The position numbers and the translations under genes were made by a program. From the NCBI RefSeq assembly GCF_037975215.1, contig NZ_CP150239.1, positions 720,001-784,000 of the forward strand: a DNA stretch of 64,000 bases, read 5' to 3'. Of this stretch, positions 58,809 through 64,000 are shown piece after piece (position 1 is the stretch's first letter; the number at the start of each line of letters is the position of its first letter). The notes below the pieces were generated by a model that was not told the origin of the DNA, did no database searches, and saw only the letters and a program-made list of their open reading frames with translations. Source of the stretch: Solibacillus sp. FSL R5-0449 (GTDB taxonomy: Bacteria; Bacillota; Bacilli; Bacillales_A; Planococcaceae).

Positions 58809-58846
58809 AAGATGCCAAGATTTAATTGGCATCTTTTATTTTTGGT
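58809..58846 (+). terminator. Terminator after yjbO
   Basis: AAGATGCCAA and TTGGCATCTT form a perfect stem, then TTATTTTT. Confidence 0.92.
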
Positions 58847-58874
58847 GAAATTGGGAATATACTGTTGAGAAGAA

Positions 58875-58946
58875 AATTACGTAAGTCGTCAGTCGATTAT
58901 GGGAACATACGAAAAAAGTAATGATAATACGTAATTAGCTTGACGA
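58875..58946 (+). other. Interleaved inverted repeats in the mgtE leader
   Basis: AATTACGTA (58875-58883) pairs with TACGTAATT (58928-58936), and TCGTCA (58886-58891) with TGACGA (58941-58946). The order is interleaved, so together they would give a pseudoknot. It does not resemble the known magnesium M-box. Short arms in AT-rich DNA could be chance. Confidence 0.3.
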
Positions 58947-59004
58947 GGGACAGTAATGCATCATAAAATAACTCGTTATGAATAGTTGAAAGGAGGGGGC
59001 AAGC

Positions 59005-60375
59005 ATGATAGAGGAAAAAAATGATGAAATCCAGTACGATGAAGCGTTTTTGCGAATGCTGCTTGATGAAGAAAATATTGAAGCATTCCGCGAACATTTC
59101 CTTGTACTTCATCCATATGATCAGGCACAGTTTTACGAAGAGGTGGGCCCTGACATACGGCAAATTATTTATCGTTACTTGTCTCCTCAAGAAATGGCAA
59201 CCATTTTTGAAACAACTGAAATCGAGGACGATGAATATAAAACATATTTAGACGAGATGGATCCATCATACGGTGCGGCCATGTTTGGCTTCATGTATAC
59301 CGATAATGCGGTAGATATTCTCAATGAATTGGATACCGAGCAACGTGAAAATTATTTGGACATGATGGATGAAGAAACCGTCGATGAAATTAATGAGCTT
59401 TTAGGCTATGAAGAATATACAGCCGGAGCTATTATGACGACAGAATATGTATCGGTCGTTGAAAGTGCAACAGTTCGCGAGGCAATGCGCGTGCTGCGGC
59501 AGGAAGCCCAAACGGCCGAAACGATTTACTATATTTTTGTAGTGGATCAGGAACATCGATTACTTGGTGTCATGTCGTTAAGGCAACTAATTGTCGCGGA
59601 AGGTGATTTATATGTCCGGGATATCATGAGCGAACGTGTCCTATCCGTAAAAGTAACGGATGACCAGGAAAATGTCGCGAATCTGATTAAGGACTATGAC
59701 TTACTGGCCATTCCGGTTGTCAACGAAAACCGAGAGCTTCAAGGGATTATTACGGTCGATGATATTATCGATGTCATTGAAGAAGAAGCAGAGGACGACT
59801 ATTCCAAGCTGGCAGGTATTGCGGACATGGATGATAATGATGCAGGTCCTTTGCGCGCGGCAGGCAAGCGCTTGCCATGGCTTATTATTTTACTGTTTTT
59901 AGGAATGCTGACATCGGGACTTATGGGAATATTTGAAGCCACACTCGATAAAGTCGCTTTGCTTGCAACATTTATCCCGCTTATTTCCGGTACATCCGGT
60001 AATAGTGGAACCCAGGCATTGGCTGTTGCGATAAGAGGGATTGCAACCGGGGACATTGGCGGAAAAAGTAAATTAAAACTGATCATGCGGGAATTAAGTA
60101 CAGGACTTATTATGGGGGTAGTGAGTGGTGCAATAGTTGTCGGCATCATTTTCTTTTGGAAGGGAACATTAATGATCGGTCTGCTTGTCGGAGCAGCGAT
60201 TTGCTGCTCGATTATCGTTGCGACACTTGCCGGCTCGTTTATTCCCATTTTAATGCATAAGATGGGTGTTGACCCTGCCGTTGCATCAGGACCTTTTATT
60301 ACAACGTTGAATGACGTCACAAGTATTATTATTTATCTTGGGCTTGCAACGTCGTTTATTAGCCGGATTCTGTAA
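59005..60375 (+). CDS. mgtE: Magnesium transporter MgtE
   Basis: MgtE is a dimeric Mg2+ channel gated by internal Mg2+. The 456-residue protein has the N domain (about 20-130), a CBS pair (about 135-260; YEEYTAGAIMTTEYVSV and RDIMSERVLSVKV), a plug helix and five membrane segments (about 290-455) with the pore motif SGTSGNSGTQALAVAIRGIA. The ATG follows AAAGGAGGGGG. It appears to be a single gene; no canonical Mg riboswitch is visible upstream. Confidence 0.96.
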   Translation: MIEEKNDEIQYDEAFLRMLLDEENIEAFREHFLVLHPYDQAQFYEEVGPDIRQIIYRYLSPQEMATIFETTEIEDDEYKTYLDEMDPSYGAAMFGFMYTDNAVDILNELDTEQRENYLDMMDEETVDEINELLGYEEYTAGAIMTTEYVSVVESATVREAMRVLRQEAQTAETIYYIFVVDQEHRLLGVMSLRQLIVAEGDLYVRDIMSERVLSVKVTDDQENVANLIKDYDLLAIPVVNENRELQGIITVDDIIDVIEEEAEDDYSKLAGIADMDDNDAGPLRAAGKRLPWLIILLFLGMLTSGLMGIFEATLDKVALLATFIPLISGTSGNSGTQALAVAIRGIATGDIGGKSKLKLIMRELSTGLIMGVVSGAIVVGIIFFWKGTLMIGLLVGAAICCSIIVATLAGSFIPILMHKMGVDPAVASGPFITTLNDVTSIIIYLGLATSFISRIL

Positions 60376-60424
60376 GGAACGATTTGAAAAGACTTTGCAT
60401 ATTGTATGAAAAAGGATGTGGAAT

Positions 60425-60742
60425 GTGGAAATTCACCCATTACTTTTTATTGCAAGTCCGATTTATATACAAGAAAAACGAGTCGAAATAGAGGAAGAAA
60501 GTACATCAATTTATGTACGACCTGCCACTGAAAAAATTGAAAATGCCCTTATTGCCAGACAGCTCCATTATTTTTCGAAACCGACGAAAGAGCCGAGGGT
60601 ATTGGTATTTATTATGCAATCAGGTGAAAAAATTCACGGATCCATCGATAAAATAAGTGGTAGTCAAGTTTTGCTGAATTGCAATGATACAAAACGCTGG
60701 ATAAAAGCTAATGAGATCGTGTTAATTCACAATACTTTATAA
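60425..60742 (+). CDS. cotO: CotO-like spore coat protein
   Basis: A 105-residue protein that starts MEIHPLLFIASPIY and ends in a beta-rich segment (VLVFIMQSGEKIHGSIDKIS, then WIKANEIVLIHN). The N-terminal pattern (LL-I--P) and this small C-terminal domain fit Spore coat CotO proteins, and the gene is next to cotZ as in B. subtilis yjbX/cotO. The GTG at 60425 is 8 bases behind AAAGGA. Similarity is weak, so the name is provisional. Confidence 0.6.
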   Translation: MEIHPLLFIASPIYIQEKRVEIEEESTSIYVRPATEKIENALIARQLHYFSKPTKEPRVLVFIMQSGEKIHGSIDKISGSQVLLNCNDTKRWIKANEIVLIHNTL

Positions 60743-60744
60743 AA

Positions 60745-60776
60745 AGGAGGAGCCAAGTTAATGGCTCCTCTTTTTT
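60745..60776 (+). terminator. Terminator after cotO-like gene
   Basis: GAGGAGCCA and TGGCTCCTC form a perfect stem, then TTTTTT. Confidence 0.95.
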
Positions 60777-60785
60777 AGTTCCTTC

Positions 60786-60829
60786 AAAAAAGAAAATACA
60801 GCATCTCGCACATAGAGCGCGAGATGTGT
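60786..60829 (-). terminator. Terminator after cotZ-like gene
   Basis: On the minus strand CATCTCGC and GCGAGATG pair, followed by CTGTATTTTCTTTTTT. Confidence 0.85.
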
Positions 60830-60841
60830 TATTAATATGAA

Positions 60842-61369
60842 TTATTCACAAATACCAAGGTACACATCATCGATACATTGAACAGCACAGAAGCAATCTA
60901 AATCAACTGTGATACAGCTATCTGAAGCCTCAAATTGTGTCACTTTACATACTTGACGGAAATCAATAGCTGTTCCGTGATCGTTTAGTAAATCAACTGC
61001 ATGTTCTTTGTCATCTTGTGGTACAAGAACACGTAATGTTGCACAGCAGCCATCGAATACGTCTTCAACACGGAAATACATTGATACACAAGGACAAGCA
61101 TTGCCTTCTGCTGTAGTGAATGTAGCAAAGAATGGAGAGCCATCCTTGTTTAATAAAGTAAATACACGTGTGTCGACATTTGAACGTGATGGGTTAACAA
61201 TTCCACCAAGTGGCTCTAAGAAACAGTTTGTTGTACAGCGACTGCATTCATCCTGTACTGCCGCATTTTGAATTTCTAAAATCGCACGGACAACCTCACA
61301 AACACAGCCACGTGATTGGTGATGTCCACCAGTTCCACCTACATCATTATTACCTCTTCCACAACCCAT
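60842..61369 (-). CDS. cotZ: CotZ/CotY-type cysteine-rich spore coat protein
   Basis: CotY and CotZ form the disulfide-linked spore crust and outer coat. The 175-residue protein has more than a dozen cysteines in family spacing (GCVCEVVRAI, CSRCTTNCF, ACPCVSMYFRV, GCCATLRVL, LDCFCAVQC). The ATG at 61369 follows GGAGGTGA. Convergent with the cotO-like gene. CotY and CotZ cannot be told apart with certainty here. Confidence 0.9.
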   Translation of the reverse strand: MGCGRGNNDVGGTGGHHQSRGCVCEVVRAILEIQNAAVQDECSRCTTNCFLEPLGGIVNPSRSNVDTRVFTLLNKDGSPFFATFTTAEGNACPCVSMYFRVEDVFDGCCATLRVLVPQDDKEHAVDLLNDHGTAIDFRQVCKVTQFEASDSCITVDLDCFCAVQCIDDVYLGICE

Positions 61370-61471
61370 AAATTTTTCACCTCCGGTATACTTAACTCTT
61401 ACTAATAATATGACCCGGTTTCTAAAAGAATCGGGCGAATGAACAGGTTTTCCCAAACTTCTTTGGGCGAT

Positions 61472-61501
61472 GAATAATTCAAAATACGACCGGTTATACT
61501 T
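61472..61501 (+). promoter_or_regulatory. Sigma-G promoter of the spoVA operon
   Basis: GAATA (61472-61476), 18 bases, TATACTT (61495-61501). It matches the forespore sigma-G pattern GHATR-N18-CATWHTA at the -35 fully and at the -10 in five of seven positions. The spoVA operon is a known sigma-G target. Confidence 0.75.
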
Positions 61502-61531
61502 GGAGAAAAATGGACAAAAGGGGGGACTGCT

Positions 61532-61933
61532 ATGTGGAGGGCAATTTTGACATTGAGTTTGCTTTTAATTCTTGCAGGCTGCAATGACCGGGAGAAAGTT
61601 GTGACGTATGCGCTGACAGACAATGAACAGAATCAGCAGGAAATAGAAAAGCTTTTAAAGGAAGATGATGCAATTGAACAAGCGAATCTTTTAGTAATTG
61701 AAGATGAATTATTTGTGGCAATGCAATTAAAACCGTTTGAAAAATGGAACCGCAAAAAAATTGAAGAGGATTGGAAAAAGAAGTTGGAAGATAAATTTTC
61801 CGATAGCAAAGTCAATGTTTCCGCGGATTTTAAAATGTTTTGGGAATCGACTAAATTGATGGAAGAAAAAGACCAGAAAAAAATGCTGAAAGAACTGCAT
61901 GCATTAAAAAAGCTTGCTAAGGAGGAAACGTAA
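61532..61933 (+). CDS. Sporulation lipoprotein (YhcN/YlaJ-like)
   Basis: The 133-residue protein has a lipoprotein signal with lipobox LAGC (cysteine near residue 17) and an alpha/beta C-terminal part (ANLLVIEDELFVAMQL, then KVNVSADFKMFWES) that fits the YhcN/YlaJ fold. Such lipoproteins sit in the spore inner membrane. It is the first gene behind the sigma-G promoter and is 1 base from spoVAC, supporting a forespore role. The exact family is inferred. Confidence 0.75.
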   Translation: MWRAILTLSLLLILAGCNDREKVVTYALTDNEQNQQEIEKLLKEDDAIEQANLLVIEDELFVAMQLKPFEKWNRKKIEEDWKKKLEDKFSDSKVNVSADFKMFWESTKLMEEKDQKKMLKELHALKKLAKEET

Positions 61934-61934
61934 C

Positions 61935-62390
61935 TTGAAAGAACAACAATACAATACATTAAAAGATCAGATTACACCGAAATCGCCTATTGCCATCAAT
62001 TGTTTAAAAGCTTTTGCAGTTGGCGGTGTAATTTGTTGTGTGGGACAAGCAATTTCCTTTTTTTATATGATGTTTTTTGATTTTACGGAAAAAACGGTAG
62101 GTAACCCAACAGTGGCAACAATGGTGTTTATCGCCATGCTTCTTACAGGCTTTGGACAATATCGTAAACTAGGTCAATTTGCAGGAGCTGGAAGTGCAGT
62201 TCCGGTAACGGGTTTTGGTAATGCTGTTGTGTCTTCCGCAATTGAAGGAAAAACGGAAGGACTTGTATTAGGTGTAGGGAGTAACATGTTCAAGCTTGCC
62301 GGCTCTGTTATTTTATTTGGGGTCGTATCGGCCTTTTTTGTAACCTTGATTAAATTAATACTAGTATCGGTAGGTGTCGCGGCGTGGTAA
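61935..62390 (+). CDS. spoVAC: Stage V sporulation protein AC
   Basis: SpoVAC is an inner-membrane channel protein for Ca-dipicolinate movement in spores. The 151-residue protein has four hydrophobic segments and the signature GQFAGAGSAVPVTGFGNAVVS (read as QFAGAGSAVPVTGFGNAV). The TTG at 61935 is 9 bases behind AAGGAGG. It overlaps spoVAD by 7 bases. Confidence 0.95.
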   Translation: MKEQQYNTLKDQITPKSPIAINCLKAFAVGGVICCVGQAISFFYMMFFDFTEKTVGNPTVATMVFIAMLLTGFGQYRKLGQFAGAGSAVPVTGFGNAVVSSAIEGKTEGLVLGVGSNMFKLAGSVILFGVVSAFFVTLIKLILVSVGVAAW

Positions 62391-63379
62391 TTGTCTTTCA
62401 GTCAAAGCCATCCATTCTTTCCTCAGGTGTTGTAGTAGGGCCTTTGGAGAAGCGGAGTGTCTTTCAAACATATTTTGACAAAATATCAACCGATGAACGG
62501 TTGCAAAAAGATTCGAATGAGAAAGGGAATGCCGTGCTGATTTCTGAAGCATGTCAGATCATTTTAAAAAAATCGAACTTAAAAAATTTGGATATTGATT
62601 ATTTGCTAGGTGGCGATTTGGTCAATCAAATGACACCTACAAACTTTGCAGCGCGGGAACTGGCGGTTTCGTTTATCGGTCTTTTTTCTGCCTGTGCAAC
62701 ATCTGTCTCTTCTATAGTTATTGCTTCATTATTGACAGAGCTGGGTGCCAGTGACTTTTCTATTGCAGGTGCATCAAGCCAGCATAACTCGGTAGAACGC
62801 CAATTCCGCTACCCGGTTGATTATGGAGGTCAAAAGCCTGCAACTGCTCAGTGGACTGTAACGGCAGCAGGCTTTGTATTAGTTGGTAAGCATCAGCCGA
62901 AGCTTCCGTATGTAGAAGCCGCAACAATTGGAAAGGTAATTGATTACGGAGCAACAGATCCATTTCATATGGGGGGGGCAATGGCACCGGCAGCATTTGA
63001 TACGATTCAGGCCCATTTGAAAAAGCGTTCACAAACAATAAAGGATTACGACGTCATTATGACCGGTGATTTAGGAAAAATCGGTTTGAAAATTTTAATT
63101 GCGATGTTTGCACAAAGCGGTGTGAAAAAAGAAGATTTATCAAGATTCCGTGATGCCGGTGCAGAATTTTACGGTGAAGATACTGCATTTTTGGCCGGGG
63201 CGAGTGGTGCAGGTTGTTCTGCTGCCGTCTACAGTGGCTATATGATGGAACAATTTAAAAGCGGGCGTTACAAGCGTGTATTACTAGTGGCAACAGGAGC
63301 GCTTTTATCACCGCTATCATTTCAACAAGGCGAATCAATTCCGTGTACAGCACATGCAATTGAAATCGGGATGGGGTGA
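62384..63379 (+). CDS. spoVAD: Stage V sporulation protein AD
   Basis: SpoVAD binds dipicolinic acid and supports its uptake. It has a thiolase-like fold without thiolase activity. The 331-residue protein shows [14 protein letters not shown], the conserved [19 protein letters not shown] and [14 protein letters not shown]. The GTG at 62384 overlaps spoVAC, and its own end overlaps spoVAE by 4 bases (GTGA). Confidence 0.96.
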   Translation: MVIVFQSKPSILSSGVVVGPLEKRSVFQTYFDKISTDERLQKDSNEKGNAVLISEACQIILKKSNLKNLDIDYLLGGDLVNQMTPTNFAARELAVSFIGLFSACATSVSSIVIASLLTELGASDFSIAGASSQHNSVERQFRYPVDYGGQKPATAQWTVTAAGFVLVGKHQPKLPYVEAATIGKVIDYGATDPFHMGGAMAPAAFDTIQAHLKKRSQTIKDYDVIMTGDLGKIGLKILIAMFAQSGVKKEDLSRFRDAGAEFYGEDTAFLAGASGAGCSAAVYSGYMMEQFKSGRYKRVLLVATGALLSPLSFQQGESIPCTAHAIEIGMG

Positions 63380-63750
63380 GTACAATCGGCTTTACATTTT
63401 TAGTGGCATTTGTCGTTGGTGGATTAATTTGTGTGATTGGTCAGTTATTAATGGATGTAGGAAAGCTGACACCTGGTCATACTTTATCCATTTTAGTAGT
63501 AGTAGGAGCAATTTTGGATGGACTTAATTTATATGAAGCCTTAATAAACTTCGCCGGTGCAGGTGCAACGATTCCAATCACTTCATTTGGCAACTCATTG
63601 ACACATGGGGCGATGGCTGAAGCTGAAAAGCACGGCTGGATTGGTCTTTTGACAGGTATGTTTGAGGTAACAAGTTCTGGAATTAGTGCTGCAATATTGT
63701 TTGGTTTTATCGCGGCATTAATATTTAAGCCTAAAGGAAAAGTAGATTAG
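63376..63750 (+). CDS. spoVAE: Stage V sporulation protein AE (AEb type)
   Basis: The 124-residue membrane protein has four hydrophobic segments and the core [20 protein letters not shown], closely related to SpoVAC. It completes a lipoprotein-AC-AD-AEb cluster. No spoVAA, spoVAB or spoVAF gene is seen before the YjcZ gene, so this is a reduced operon compared with B. subtilis. Confidence 0.94.
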   Translation: MSTIGFTFLVAFVVGGLICVIGQLLMDVGKLTPGHTLSILVVVGAILDGLNLYEALINFAGAGATIPITSFGNSLTHGAMAEAEKHGWIGLLTGMFEVTSSGISAAILFGFIAALIFKPKGKVD

Positions 63751-63780
63751 ACGAATACCCTCCTTTTTTTTGAGTGTTTG

Positions 63781-63789
63781 CATACACTA
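63781..63789 (+). promoter_or_regulatory. Mother-cell sigma -10-like element
   Basis: CATACACTA fits the -10 pattern of sigma-E (CATACAnT) and sigma-K (CATAnnnTA). No convincing -35 is found at the right distance. Confidence 0.35.
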
Positions 63790-63813
63790 CAAAATAGAAA
63801 GGGGGGTATAAGT

Positions 63814-63966
63814 ATGTCTGGATATGGTTGGCAGCAACAAGGTTGGCAACATGGTGGTTGTGATTATGGCTGTTCCCCAGGCTATGGCGGTAATAACAGT
63901 ATGACATTCGTATTGATCGTTGTACTATTTATTTTACTTATTATCGTTGGTAGCGTATTTATTTAA
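63814..63966 (+). CDS. yjcZ: YjcZ-family small sporulation protein
   Basis: A 50-residue protein with a glycine, glutamine and tyrosine-rich start (SGYGWQQQGWQHGGCDYG) and one C-terminal membrane helix (FVLIVVLFILLIIVGSVFI), the standard layout of the tiny-TM YjcZ family of Bacillales. The ATG at 63814 follows GGGGGG. Members are sporulation-associated. Confidence 0.9.
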   Translation: MSGYGWQQQGWQHGGCDYGCSPGYGGNNSMTFVLIVVLFILLIIVGSVFI

Positions 63967-63984
63967 GGGAGGGAAGTAAACAGT

Positions 63985-64000
63985 ATGGATCGTTCGTTTT
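63985..64000 (+). CDS. Start of another small gene, cut by the window end
   Basis: GGGAGGGAAG precedes an ATG at 63985; only MDRSF can be read. YjcZ-type genes often occur in tandem, so this may be a second one. Confidence 0.4.

Noticed and set aside
58860-59004. M-box magnesium riboswitch before mgtE
   Set aside because: Length and conserved bases of the M-box are not present.

Overview
The window is chromosomal DNA from a low-GC, endospore-forming, motile Gram-positive bacterium of the order Bacillales. Gene order follows Bacillus subtilis in long blocks: fliT/fliS-hpf-secA-prfB, uvrBA-yvlB-ftsEX-ctpB-minJ, addBA-yisKL, yitUVW, and fabHF-trpS-spx-mecA-coiA-pepF-yjbHIJKLMNO-cotO/cotZ. Protein style, TTG/GTG start use and the swaps against B. 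subtilis (a FtsEX-linked M23 peptidase, a ClpB, two ComK proteins, a short spoVAC-AD-AE cluster) fit the Planococcaceae (Lysinibacillus/Solibacillus-like). The assignment is inferred from gene content; no rRNA or tRNA gene is present.

Layout. 0-9.3 kb: flagellar chaperones, a ComK-like regulator, a PilZ protein, ribosome hibernation factor, SecA, RF2 with its programmed frameshift, a hypothetical gene behind a near-perfect LexA box, a second ComK-like gene and an IDEAL-domain protein. 9.3-25.6 kb: LexA-box uvrBA, an envelope-stress gene with an ECF-type promoter, FtsEX and its probable murein hydrolase partner, a PAS-GGDEF diguanylate cyclase, a thioredoxin-like protein, CtpB, MinJ and a TVP38 membrane protein. 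25.7-42.3 kb: AddAB, a DUF418 protein, YisK/YisL, an amylase-like protein that has lost its nucleophile, YitUVW, and a CtsR-controlled ClpB lacking the N-terminal domain. 42.5-52.4 kb: FapR-controlled fabH-fabF, T-box trpS, spx, mecA, coiA, pepF and the small RNA RoxS/RsaE. 52.5-64 kb: spxH-yjbI, cwlQ-yjbK, yjbL, a small alarmone synthetase, NAD kinase, a pseudouridine synthase, MgtE, spore coat genes, a sigma-G spoVA operon and a YjcZ-type small protein.

Functional threads. Competence: two ComK, MecA and CoiA. Proteolysis and thiol stress: Spx, SpxH, MecA, ClpB. DNA damage: UvrAB, AddAB and at least one extra LexA-box gene. c-di-GMP: the cyclase and PilZ protein. Spore formation: coat proteins and SpoVA.

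The most striking unexplained signal is a set of five intergenic arrays (about 3.4, 9.3, 36.0, 42.4 and 52.5 kb). Each repeats a 9-10 base core (TTCTAATAA, GTTCTACTTT or TGGCTATTA type) at a spacing of 21 bases, with unrelated sequence between cores. All five are oriented the same way on the + strand and lie between transcription units. I know of no described function. Other points to check are a decayed type I toxin-antitoxin-like locus in front of comK, operator-like palindromes at 932-963 and 47346-47368, and a family of hairpin elements sharing a 15-base core.
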